Shown here: positions 12,499-23,020 of the stretch, in pieces
Layout of the letters: every line of letters starts with the position of its first letter
Numbering within the stretch: the stretch's first letter is position 1
Assembly (NCBI GenBank): GCA_047967505.1
Contig: CM106541.1
Reading direction: 5' to 3' (one strand)
Length of the DNA: 64,000 bases
Source: Dipteris shenzhenensis
Lineage: Eukaryota; Polypodiophyta; Polypodiopsida; Gleicheniales
The notes under the pieces: generated by a model
What the model saw: the letters and a program-made list of their open reading frames with translations, nothing else
The model's database searches: none
What the model was told of the DNA's origin: nothing
Position numbers and translations under genes: made by a program

Positions 12499-13874
12499 AA
12501 ACTTTAAACAATTAATACCAAAACATCTTAACCACCGTAAATCCTAAACTTTAAACATTTAATTCCTAAACCCTAAACCCTAAACCTTAAATCCTAAACT
12601 CCTAAACAATAAATCCTAAACCCTAAACCCTAAACTCTAAATCCTAAACCCTAAATCCTAATTCCTAAACCCTAACCCTAAAATACAACCAAAATTTAAT
12701 GAATTTTTTTAATTTGTGCAATAGGTCCAACCTGTTGCACAAATCCTATTGGGGGATATATCCAACCTGTTGCACAAATAAAAAAAATTACACAAATTAA
12801 GAATTTTCTTGATTTGTGCAACAGATTGGATATACGGTTGGGGGTGCACCCCCAACCTGTTGCTTGGGCAACAGGTTGGGGAATATATCCAACCTATTCC
12901 ACAAGTCAAGAATTTTCTTGATTTGTGCAACTAGTTGGATTGAGCAACAGGTTGGGTGATATATCCAACCTGTTGCATAAATCAAGAAAATTCTTGACTT
13001 GTGGAACAAGTTGGATATATTGAGTAACAGGTTGAGGGGTATATCAACCAGCTGCGTAAATCAAGAAAATTCTTGACTTGTAGAACAAGTTGGATATATC
13101 CCCCAACCTATTGCTTGAGCAACAGGTTGGGGGATATATCCAATCTGTTGCACAAATCAAGAAAATTATTGATTTATGCAACAGGTTGGATATCCCCCAA
13201 CCTGTTGCTCAAGCAATAGGTTGGGGGTGCACCCCCAACCTCTTGCAATGGGTTGGGAGGTATATCCAATCTGTTGCACAAATCAAGAAATTTTCTTGAT
13301 TTGTGCAACAGATTGGATATATCCCCCAACATGTTGCTCAATCCAACCTATTGCACAAATTAAGAAAATTCTTGACTTGTGGAATAAGTTAGATATATCC
13401 CCCAACCTGTTGCTTGTTGCACAAATTAAGAAAATTCTTGACTTGTGGAATAGGTTGGATATATCCCCCAACCTGTTGCTTAAGCAACAGGTTGGGGATG
13501 CACCCCCAACCATATATCCAATCTGTTGCACAAATCAAGAAAATTCTTGATTTGTGCAATTTTTTTTATTTGTACAACAGGTTGGATATATCCCCTAACC
13601 TGTTGCTCAATTGGGGAATATATCCAACCTATTGCACAAATCAAAAAAATTCATTAAATTTTGGTTGTATTTTAGGGTTAGGGTTTAGGGTTAGGATTTA
13701 GGGTTTAGGATTTAGGATTTAGGGTTTAGGATTTAGAGTTTAGGGTTTAGGATTTAGGGTTTAGGATTTATTGTTTAGGAGTTTAGGATTTAGGATTTAG
13801 GGTTTAGGAATTGAATGTTTAAAGTTTAGGATTTATGGTGGTTAAGATGTTTTGGTATTAATTGTTTAAAGTTT
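12499..13874. repeat. 1.4-kb palindrome: telomere-like arms around palindromic satellite
   Basis: The two outer arms (about 12500-12725 and 13645-13874) are near-perfect reverse complements. Each carries degenerate plant telomere repeats: CCCTAAA on the left, TTTAGGG on the right. Between them are many units combining AATCAAGAAAATTCTTGATT with CAACCTGTTGC...GCAACAGGTTGG, themselves palindromic. The whole block lies between the divergent genes of element A, where promoters or first introns would be. Element B has a different palindromic array in the same place. The short frames on both strands are repeat artefacts. Confidence 0.85.
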
Positions 13875-15530
13875 ATCCAACCAACCATATATCCAATCTG
13901 TTCCACAAATCAAGAAAATTCTTGATTTGTGCAATTTTCTTGATTTGTGCAATAGGTTGGATATATCCAATACTAGGTATGATCCTTTGCAAAGTCTTTA
14001 CTTTAAGTAATTATAAGTCTACCTAGTTAAAGTATCCTACTTATTAGGGACAAGCACATACTAGGCTAAAAGCACACCGATTCATATTTTCTTACATTCA
14101 TGCTGCATGGTGTATTAGAAGAAATGAAGAAGTATATGATAAGAAATATGTATTCCATATCATGAATTCATACCATGGATATCTGGTGGTTGATAAAGTA
14201 GAAAAATGATATGGATTCAATGATCCTATAGTTTAAGGCTTTTGCAAAGTATTACATATCGTAACAAAGATAAGCAAGTATGCTAAACCTCTTCCAGATT
14301 CTATGGTTTTAAATACCTACCTTACAAATGCATTATCTAATTCTTCATTCTTCGACTAACAAGTATTATACACATGGAAGAAAAGCATACATGCTAAAAG
14401 TACTTGTGTAAATTTTAATATTTTCTTATTTTTTAAATTAATTCAATTCTCTGATTGACTACTTTTTTAAAATTTAAAGGTTATTAGTATATAATATACA
14501 TAATTTTAAATGTTATTAATGTATAATATTAATAATTTATATATTTATTTAAATTTATACAATAATTACATTATATTTATATTAGTTTTTAAGTTAATAA
14601 TGTATATTTTTATTAAAACTAAAATTTAATATCTAGTTAATAGTAGGAAGAATATTATAGAGATTTTTCATATCAAGAACTATCTTACAAATACATTCAC
14701 TAATTCTTCATTGTTTCAAGCATAAGTATTATATAAAGCACATATGCTAGAAGACCTCCCATTCAAAAATATTTTCATTATTATATTTTTTTAATTAATG
14801 TATTTATATATATTTTTTATAATATTTATATTAATTTATAGATTAACAATATATACTTTTAGCAAAATTATATTTTAATGTTACATAATAAAAAAAATTT
14901 ATATTATGGAGTAAAAATATTATAAATGGATTTCTTATATTAATAAAGTGTCGTGAGAAGAGTTTTTGAAGAGATTTATGGTTAAATTTTGTTTTGAAGT
15001 TCTTGCGTACGCAATAGGTAGGGAGGTTTAAGTGGTTTTGAGGTTAAGAGAGAGATTTGTAATAGATTATTTTCTAATTTATTTTTTTTGAAAATTTATT
15101 GCGTGCCCAATAGGCTGGGAGAGTTTGAGGTTGAGAGAAATTTGTGATAATAGGTTGTGAGAGTTTGAGGTAAAGAGGAAAATTTGTGGAAAAAAAGATT
15201 TAGTGCAAAAAATGGTTTTTTGAAGTTGTTGCATATGCAACAAGTTTTTGAGAAAAGAATCGAATTTGAAAAAAAATTCAAATTTACAAAAACTTGATTC
15301 TTAGAAGTTCTTGCATACGCAATAGGTTGGAAATGAACTCCTCTTGTAACATTTTGAAAATTTTGAGAATCCTACAACAGGTTGATGAGAGGAGAGAAGC
15401 GTGGAGTGTGAAAGAATGAACTTTGAATGAAAGAGAGAATGAAGAACGTTCTACTTAAAATGAACCTAAAAGAACTAGAAAAACCTTAAAAACTAAAAAA
15501 AGTTGACTTGACCTAAAAGCTACCCATTTC
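13875..15530. other. AT-rich spacer with dispersed TTGCATACGCAATAGGTTGG-like motifs
   Basis: No gene seen. A further copy of the AAGAAAATTCTTG palindrome lies at about 13900-13950. Very AT-rich sequence covers 14400-14940. Short motifs such as TTGCGTACGCAATAGG and TTGCATACGCAATAGGTTGG recur near 15003, 15103, 15227 and 15313, echoing the satellite to the left. Confidence 0.5.
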
Positions 15531-15531
15531 C

Positions 15532-15598
15532 TATAAAACTCTACTTCTTCTCATTCTCTCTCACAACTTTCTTGGAGCTCCTCCACCACCCTACCCAG
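15532..15598 (+). promoter_or_regulatory. Candidate promoter and first non-coding exon of the element A methyltransferase-like gene
   Basis: TATAAA at 15532-15537 follows CCATTTCC. About 30 bp on lies a CT-rich start-site region, and then CTACCCAG|GTACTC at 15598/15599, a good 5' splice donor. The next strong acceptor on the same strand is TTGATTGCTTTGCAG at 17651-17665, seven bases before an ATG. A 5'-UTR exon at about 15565-15598 with a 2.07-kb intron fits; inferred, not proven. Confidence 0.4.
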
Positions 15599-17165
15599 GT
15601 ACTCCCTCCCTCCCTCCCTTCCCCTCTCCTCCCTCCCCTCCCTTCCCCTCTCTACCCGCTTCCGATCCCCTCTCCTTCCTCCGCTCCCTTCCCACCTCCT
15701 CTTGCTTCCCATCCCCTCTCCTCCCGCTTCCTCTCTCCCCTCCCCCCTCCCTCCTTCCGCTTCCCCCTTCCCCTCTCCTCCCTTCCCTTTCCCTCCCCCT
15801 CCCTTTCCCTATCCTCTCCCTCCTCCCATTTCCCCTTCCCCTCCCTTCCCCTCTCCTCCCGCTTCCCCCTCCCCTCCCCTCCCTTCCTCCCTTCCCCCTC
15901 CCTTCCCCTCCCCTCCCCTCCCCTCCCTTCCTCCCTCCCCTCCCCTCCCTTCCCCTCTCCTCCCGCTTCCCCTCCCCTCTTCTCCTGCTTCCCCCTCCGA
16001 GCGGTGAGGGGGAGGTAAGAAGAGGAGAGGGGAGAGAAGAGGGGCGGGGAGGGGAGAGGGGGAGGGGCAGGGAGGGGAGGCAAGAGGGGGGGAGGGGTAG
16101 GGAGGTGAGGGGAGGGGCGGCGGAGGCGGGAGGGGAGGGGTAGGGCGGGGAGGGGAGGCGAGAGGGGAGGGGCAGGAGGGGAGGGGCGGGGCGGGGCGGG
16201 GAGGGGAGGGGAGGCGAGGGGGGCGGGGAGGGGAGGGGAGGCGGGAGAGGCGCGGAGGGGGTAGGGGAGGGGCGGGGAGGGGGGTTAACCCTTCCCCTCT
16301 CCTCCCGCTTCCCCCTCCCCTCCCCTCCCTTCCTCCCTTCCCCCTCCCTTCCCCTCCCCTCCCCTCCCCTCCCTTCCTCCCTCCCCTCCCCTCCCTTCCC
16401 CTCTCCTCCCGCTTCCCCTCCCCTCTTCTCTTGCTTCCCCCTCCGAGCGGTGAGGGGGAGGTAAGAAGAGGAGAGGGGAGAGGAGAGGGGCGGGGAGGGG
16501 AGAGAGGGAGGGGCAGGGAGGGGAGGCAAGAGGGGGGGAGGGGCAGGGAGGTGAGGGGAGGGGCGGCAGAGGCGGGAGGGGAGGGGTAGGGCGGGGAGGG
16601 GAGGCGAGAGGGGAGGGGCAGGAGGGGAGGGGCGGGGCGGGGAGGGGAGGGGAGGCGAGGGGGGCGGGGAGGGGAGGGGAGGCGGGAGAGGCGCGGAGGG
16701 GGTAGGGGAGGGGCAGGGAGGGGGGGTTAACCCCCCCTCCCCGCCCCTCCCCTACCCTATCCCCACCCCTCCTCGCCTCTCCCCTCCCCTCCCGCCTCCC
16801 CTCCCCGCCCCTCCCCTCTCCTCTCTCCTCTCGCCTCCCCGTCCCACCCTCTTGTCCTCCTCCTCGCCCCGCCCTGCCCCTCTCCTCCCCTCCCCTCCCA
16901 CCACCCCACCCCTCCCCTCCCCGGGCGGCGGGGAGGGGAGGGGCGGGGCGGGGCGGGGAGGGGAGGGGAGGGGAGACGGGAGGTGAGAGGAGGGGCGGGG
17001 AGTTGGGGGGAGAGGGGAGGGGTGGGGAAACGGGAGACGAGAGGAGGCGGGAGGGGAGGGCGGGGGGGCGCGGAGGGCAGGGAGGCGGGGGGATTAACCT
17101 CCCCTACCTATTGCGTTAGGGGGGTTAATCCCCTCCTCTCCTTAAGTGGGGGCCTTCGGGGCTCC
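15599..17165. repeat. GC-rich polypyrimidine/polypurine block with inverted and direct repeats
   Basis: Nearly pure CCCTCC-type sequence (about 15600-16010) flips to GGGGAGG-type sequence (16011-16285). A unit of roughly 435 bp is then repeated (about 16286-16730), and weaker mirror copies continue to 17100. The arms can pair with each other, and the G-rich strand contains many closely spaced runs of three to five G, so hairpins, G-quadruplexes or triplexes are possible. All long frames here are compositional artefacts. The block lies in the inferred first intron of the methyltransferase-like gene. Confidence 0.8.
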
Positions 17166-17640
17166 CAAAAAAAAAAAACGAAAAAAAATACATTTAATTA
17201 ATTTAATTTTTAAAAAAATGAAAAATAAATAAAATGTTAAAAAACTAAATTAAATTTTAAATATATAAATAATTAATTAAAATTAAAAAATAAAAATTTT
17301 TAAAAATTAATTTAATTTAATTTAAATTTTAAAATTCTTTTAGAAAGAATAAATTAAATTTTAAATATATAGATATATAAATAAATAAATTTAAATAAAT
17401 AAAATAAAATTTTTAAAAAATCAAATAAATTTTTAGTAAAATTAAATTGAATTCTTTTATCTATGTTTATAAAATATTTTGAATTAAATTATTTATTTAG
17501 AAAAATATTAGATTAAAAAATAGTATTTAGAAATATAAAAATATATTTAAACTTTTAAAATTTTAATTAATTTTTAATATTTAAATATTTAATTAGCAAT
17601 TTTTTTAATATTTTGAGTTTGAAAATCATTGTAATTCTCA
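17166..17640. other. Extreme AT-rich tract
   Basis: About 470 bp of almost only A and T (AAATTTAATTT-like), abutting the GC-rich block and ending at the splice acceptor before 17666. No gene. Confidence 0.7.
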
Positions 17641-17671
17641 TTTTTTGTTTTTGATTGCTTTGCAGAAAACT

Positions 17672-20600
17672 ATGGCTACGAGTTTTGGTTCCAAGGTGTC
17701 TTTCAAATATCTTGAACATGCTTGGTATTTTATGGAGTGCAAGTCAAAGTATTTTTTGGTGATCACTGCCGAGAATGTGTCAAGCGTGAAATATTCTCCA
17801 GAGGCAGTAAGAAATGGTGGCATGGTCTTAACCATCAACATTAAAGAAAACAATTTGATAGAAGTTGTGTGCAAAGGGAAGAATGACGATGTGGTCTATA
17901 AGTTACGAGTTACGCACAAGCACTTCTTGAAGCCCTTACCAGATTCAATTGAGGGATCCCAAGAATTACTTAGTGTCTTGGAAGCATTGAAGAAAATGTG
18001 GGACATCTGCATTTCCAAGTGGTGGTGTTGTACCTTCAGCAGTAGTAAGTACGCCATCTATAACATGTAACCCTCAAGTTGTACTGCCAATATCTGTGGC
18101 GATAACTACGGTATCTCCGGCAAGAGTAACTACAATATCTGCAGCAGTAACAGTTACAGTATCTCCAACTGTACCTACACCATCGATTGCTGCAACTACA
18201 AGAATAAGGAGTGATCGTGGAGCAGATTCAAGTTCCACAACTATTCCCAGAAAGAGAGCAAAAATAACTCCTACTCCACGTGCATATCATTCAAGTGCAG
18301 GTTACTTAAAACCAGGCAAAAAATTGGATAGTGATGATCAGGAGGATCCGCAAGAAGAAGATACAAGTCTCGCAGACTTTTCTATAAGTGTGGCAGACTT
18401 ACATCCTCCAGAGGATGAGGGGTACATTTGGGGATTTTCACAATTCAGCATGGCCACAATGCTTATTGATCGAGCTTCGTTGTTCACAAATCAAAGAAAG
18501 CTAGATAAGACATTTGCATGCAAATTGTATAAAGATACGAGGAAAACAAGAACTCCAGTTGCCACTAATATCACTCTTCGTCCTATGGGGTTTAAGAGAC
18601 TTCAAGAAGATGATCCTACATTGCCTAATGTCACATTTCAAAAGCGCGTGGACTTTCTTGATGCTTTTGAGAACTTTAGAAGGAGTGACTTTGTTCGTGG
18701 AGAGTCTTTGTACCAAAGCCGATATGGGACTGACATTGAGAAGAGATACATGCTGGCAAAGAATAGATTCTTGCAAAGATGTAGGTTTGAGCCCATTGAT
18801 GGGCAACACTTTTGTGAAGCTTGCAGGATCGCCCTTGATGAGGGAAGAAAAGGAAACTTGCCACAGATTGAGTGGATGGAAAAGTTTCAACAGGTCATTT
18901 GTCATGTACGCATATTTAACGATGACTCAAAGTACATTCTAGAATCAGAAAGGCTAAATTCTGCTCCATTAGGTTGAAAAAAAGCTCTTCTCTTTCTGAG
19001 ATCCTAATAAAGGCAAGGGAGTTATGGGTGGGCTATGGAAAGCCACAAACAGTGAAGGGCAGGAGACCTACATCTGAGTACATGGCAAAGAGGACTCGGT
19101 TCTATAGATACTTGAAAGGTGTTGTAAGCAATACGCAAGGCATACCAAGTAATAAGGTTGAGGCAAAGGATCTAAACGCCGCCATTGCAAGATACAGGGA
19201 TGTTACTTGCATTGTCTTCCGTGAGGACTCTGTGTTTCAGAGCATGGTGGATGTTTGCCAAGCATATGAAACAGGAAAGATATCCTTTGAGACACCAGAG
19301 CACATTGCAACTCAGAGGAAAGAAATAATGAAACTGATGTCTATTGTTTGGTGGAGAGCATTAAGGTTTGTTCCAGATGTAATAACAGAAGAAGTATGCA
19401 AGAAGATCCTAAGCGGCGACTACTTCTTTGGAAAGAAGAGCAAGCATAGCAACTTGGGATGAAGTGGTCACCCGAATGATTCAAAGTGACGCTGCTCTCT
19501 TGGCACTATTGTTTTTATTAAAATCTGATGATGAGTTAGCTGGCAAGTCAATTAATGTGGATAAGGAGAAAGCACTTAGCCTAGGTCAACTCCTTGATAA
19601 GACATGGGCTAGAAAGTGGTTGGCTTCAATGGATGCAGATGCCACACCAACAAAGGATCTAAGAGCTAAAATGCCAAAGGTTGTTGAGACAGAATATATG
19701 GACATCAAGAAAAAGGCCTTGCAGTCCACTGCCCAAGGTAGAGCAATTGGTGGTTTAGATGATGGTTCTCCATTCAGCTTGTCCTATGATATCTTGCTAT
19801 CATAGAATGATACAAATTTTGCACACATCAATGGCATTGATACAGAGCATTTCATAACAATGAGCAGTCATGCTTGGGAGAAGCCATGTGTATTTTTCAT
19901 AGATGAATTGCAAGACCTTGCAGTGTCATGGATAGTTGAACTTGTGCAGTTTATCATTGAAGGTCATATGGCAAATAAGAAAAGATCAATGTTGGTCCTG
20001 TTCGTGACAGAATCACAAAGGGATGCCTTGTATGCGAGTTTGACATCTGCATTTGGGTATTCAAAAGTATACCATGGTATAGTCCTACGCAATCATATGA
20101 CTGTCTTGGAAGGCACTGCCATTCAAGTCTTGCAGCTTTTCTTGATGTGGTTCTTATCTAGGGGTGGTGGCAATCTAATCAAAATTCCTTTAAGGACTCT
20201 CGAGCTTCATTACTTTGAGCACAATAAGGTTAAACTTGATGCAGCAATGGTAGATTATAGAAAGCCGATGGATCGTGATGTGATACTAGAGATGACAAAG
20301 AATTTACTGAATGATGGGTGGGAAGTAGCATTGTATCGAATGGGTTTTGCTGCTGAGAAATTACTATGCCAAGGTAGAAATGTAAATGTCATTGATACCC
20401 CCCATCAGATTGAGTTCTTTGACACATATTACAGTTGCACTACCTTCTTTGAAGAGGAAAATGTCAAAGAAGAGGGTAGTGAGGAAAATGTCAAAGACAA
20501 GGGTAGTGAGTCTGAGGGTGATGATTCTAGCTCAGGTGATGATGAGGATGAAAGCTCTGCATCCGATGACTTACGCCAAGAAGAAATCCGCACAAAGGAT

Positions 20601-21179
20601 AAGGGTGATCAATTGTCAACTAGAGTCAAGGAGGTTCCATTCATCATACGGGAAGGCTCGCGGCAGCAAGAAGTAGTAGTACAGCATGTCATAGGAAAAG
20701 GTAAGGCTAAAGAGGTGGAAGCACTTCCCTTGAAATTAAAAGTGAGGAAGGCACCTTTGATCTTGGGTGAAGGACATGCAAGTGGATCAAGCAAGGAAGC
20801 CTTACCCAAAGAAGGTATGGATGAGGCAAAGCATGACCAGGAGGAGTTACCAGGAGGCATAGATGGTTCTTCAACCATGACCTTACAGACTCCAGAGCAG
20901 CCTACTAGTCAAGAACCTAGTAGTCAGGACCCTACTCACCAAGAACTTGGACATGAGACTTTAGAGCAGCCTACTAGTCAAGTGCTTGGAACTGAAGAGC
21001 AAACTACTGAGGACCTTGCTACTAAGACTCTAGTCTTAGAGCAGCCTATTATTTAGGACCCTAGTAGTCAAGGGCGCATTGAGGACATTGGTACTGTCTT
21101 AGAGTAGCCTATTAGTCAGGACCCTAGTAGTCAAGGGCTTGGCATTGAGGACATTGGTACTGAGGAACATGATGGCTGA
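17672..21179 (+). pseudogene. ParB-like/DNA methyltransferase-like protein, broken copy in element A
   Basis: One ancestral gene now spread over several frames: frameshifts near 17995, 18960 and 19440, an in-frame TAG at 19803-19805 and two more TAGs in the tail (21054, 21105). In order: an N-terminal domain (FGSKVSFKYLEH); a Ser/Thr/Val-rich linker; a ParB/sulfiredoxin-fold-like domain with PIDGQHFCEACRIAL (about 18793-18840) and a following NDDSKYILESERLN helix; a helical region; then a methyltransferase-like core. That core has FFIDELQD where a DPPY box would be (about 19893-19916) and GFAAEKLLCQGRNVNVID for motifs I and II (about 20344-20397). An acidic tail and QEPSSQDP-type repeats follow. 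The order of motif IV before motif I fits beta-class amino-methyltransferases. The start follows an acceptor at 17665. Confidence 0.6.
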
Positions 21180-21356
21180 CGTCTTGTAATCACAAGTTTT
21201 GAACTTCTTTGTAAAATTTAACTACTTTTTTTATTTCTTTACTCTCATTATTTTGTAGAAAGATTGTTTATGAGCTCCATTTTATACTTAATGGTGTATT
21301 TTGAACCTTATGTCAACATATTTTTATAGTTAAGGGTGTTTTTTAATACCAAGTGA

Positions 21357-21496
21357 GGTGTATATGTACACCACTTACACATAAAAGGATCTATATACAC
21401 TACCTTTCTAAAATGTTTATGTACACCACCTTTCTAAAAGAAATGGTCATAAAGGTGTGTGCACACCATTTATACATAAAGGTGTTTATTTACACC
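21357..21496. repeat. Right subterminal palindromes of element A
   Basis: GGTGTATATGTACACC at 21357-21372, GGTGTGTGCACACC at 21454-21467 and GGTGTTTATTTACACC at 21481-21496, with half-sites between. They mirror the palindromes inside the left end. Confidence 0.75.
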
Positions 21497-21742
21497 ACCT
21501 TTCTAAGAGAATTGGTCATCTATTGATGTTCTTAGGTGATAGTAGCTCAATTCATAAGAAGTTATGAAGATGTTTATGTAGACCACCTCTGTAAGAGATT
21601 TGGTTATGCATTGATGTTCTTAGTACTTAATCACCAAATCTTTTGTTTGGACTTGTCAAATCTAGTTCAAAAAACAACATTACTAGTATATTTAAAATTT
21701 TTGGATTGTTTTTTAGTCCATTTCTCAAATTGGACTTTACAC

Positions 21743-21769
21743 AAGTCCAAAAATTTTGAATAGTGTGTT
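21743..21769 (-). repeat. Right TIR of element A (27 bp)
   Basis: Exact reverse complement of 8067-8093. It is followed by ATTG (21770-21773), the second copy of the target-site duplication. Confidence 0.85.
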
Positions 21770-21850
21770 ATTGACAAAATCCTGATATGTTCAAATTGTA
21801 TTTACACCCTCTTGGTCTAATCCCCTCATGCCATGTTGTTTTTCTTGCAG

Positions 21851-23020
21851 CAATCACTAGAGTTTGGTGCATATAGACATACAACAAAAGTTATGCTATA
21901 CCTTCAACTCCTTAAAAGGCACCCACCAGGATTTAGAATTCTAAGTCACTATTCCACATACTTTTACTATAAAACGTGATTTCCATGTTTTCTCTTGAAG
22001 AGTTAGCCATATCGTTGTTACATGTAGAAGTATGAATTTTATATTTTGTTGCCTAATTCAATTTAATAGTATGCATTCCCTCAACCTTCATTCCCATTGC
22101 AGCTGCCTCAAAAGACAAATGGATGCACTAGACCTCCATGATCGAAATTTAAAGATGTTAGATTCAACTCAACCAATGCAATTGCAAGTACAATAATCAT
22201 AGTCACTTATCTATATCTCTCTCTTATTTTGGCACTCTTCATAGTCCAATATACATCTATTTTGATAAAACAAACACCACAACAGGAGGATCCTTTCTCT
22301 TGTGGATAGAGGACTCTAATAAGTGCAAAACATATGATGGACACATACATTTCAGAGACACAGCCTGAATTTGTAAGCACTTTTATTGCATTCTGTTTAA
22401 GAAGTTCTAAATTCAATGCATAGGTGCAAAAAAGATTGAAAGAATTCTTTGTTTTTATTGCAGATAAAAGAGGATAGTTTTGGCTCTGAATATGTAAATA
22501 GCTTCAGAGCAAAGACAATTTTGAATCTGTTAGAGGTCTCTTCCCCTTGTCCAGCACTAGACTAAACATTCCATATAGGAGAGGGCTCAAAAGTCCTTGA
22601 AGATCTCCGGGTTGAACAAGAGGCTCAAAATGTCCTTGTCACTAGCAATCTAGAAGATATTCTAGAACGTGATGGTGTTGATGAGTTGCTCGAATAGTTC
22701 TCAAATGATGTGGAAGGAGAAGCTGCACTTGATCCTTTCCAAGCAACGCTACCAAAAATGCCGGAGCCCATGCACGAGGAGGCAGGGACATCAAAGCAGC
22801 ACGAGCTCGAGCCCATGCACGAGGAGGCAAGGACACCGAAGGAGCACAAGGAGTCAATGCACGAGGAGGCAGTACCATTGCAACAAGCGGATCTCAAGCC
22901 CATGCAGGATGTACAGTAGCAGCCACCTGAGCAGCATGTGGAAGAAGCTAAAGACAACTCTTCTCAAAAGGAGTCTCCACTACAAAAAAGTCAAGAGAAA
23001 GATTTTGAGCAACAATAGAA
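21851..23020 (+). other. Possible exons of an unrecognised gene
   Basis: Three stretches look like plant exons. One at 21851 follows TTTCTTGCAG and reads QSLEFGAYRHTTKVMLYLQL until a TGA. One at about 22102-22190 follows CCCATTGCAG and ends at a GTACAA donor. One at about 22463-23020 follows TTTATTGCAG and encodes an acidic protein with repeated EPMHEEA, though it carries in-frame stops. I do not recognise a family. Joining the 7773 donor to the 21851 acceptor does not keep a frame open, so a gene spanning element A is not shown. Confidence 0.25.

Larger units (their letters stand above)
8067..21769. mobile_element. Element A: giant TIR DNA transposon, decayed copy
   Basis: A 13.7-kb element bounded by a perfect 27-bp inverted repeat (8067-8093 and 21743-21769, beginning AACACACTATTC) and an ATTG duplication of the target. 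Inside are, from left to right: subterminal GGTGT-N6-ACACC palindromes; a transposase-like pseudogene on the minus strand (8749-12368); a 1.4-kb palindromic satellite with telomere-like arms (12499-13874); AT-rich and GC-rich blocks; and a ParB/methyltransferase-like pseudogene on the plus strand (17672-21179). The same architecture, inverted, occurs in element B. Superfamily unassigned: a 4-bp duplication is known from several (for example Sola, Ginger), but the transposase resembles DUF7869-type proteins. Confidence 0.8.

Noticed and set aside
12709-13701. Several 60-124-codon frames with repeated CNRLDISPNLL-like peptides on both strands
   Set aside because: They are translations of the palindromic satellite; both strands give similar peptides.
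12499-13991. CRISPR-like array
   Set aside because: The units are palindromic satellite without unique spacers, in a eukaryotic setting with telomere-like arms.
15572-16529. Long open frames of 100-312 codons rich in Pro/Ser or Gly/Arg/Glu on both strands
   Set aside because: They follow entirely from the CCCTCC/GGGGAGG composition, have no domain or biased third position, and overlap on both strands.
8071-21765. Calling element A a CACTA (En/Spm) transposon because CACTATTC occurs in the TIR
   Set aside because: The inverted repeat extends four bases beyond CACTA, the three bases flanking CACTA are not a direct duplication, and the transposase core is not the usual TNPD type. The 4-bp ATTG duplication fits the longer TIR.
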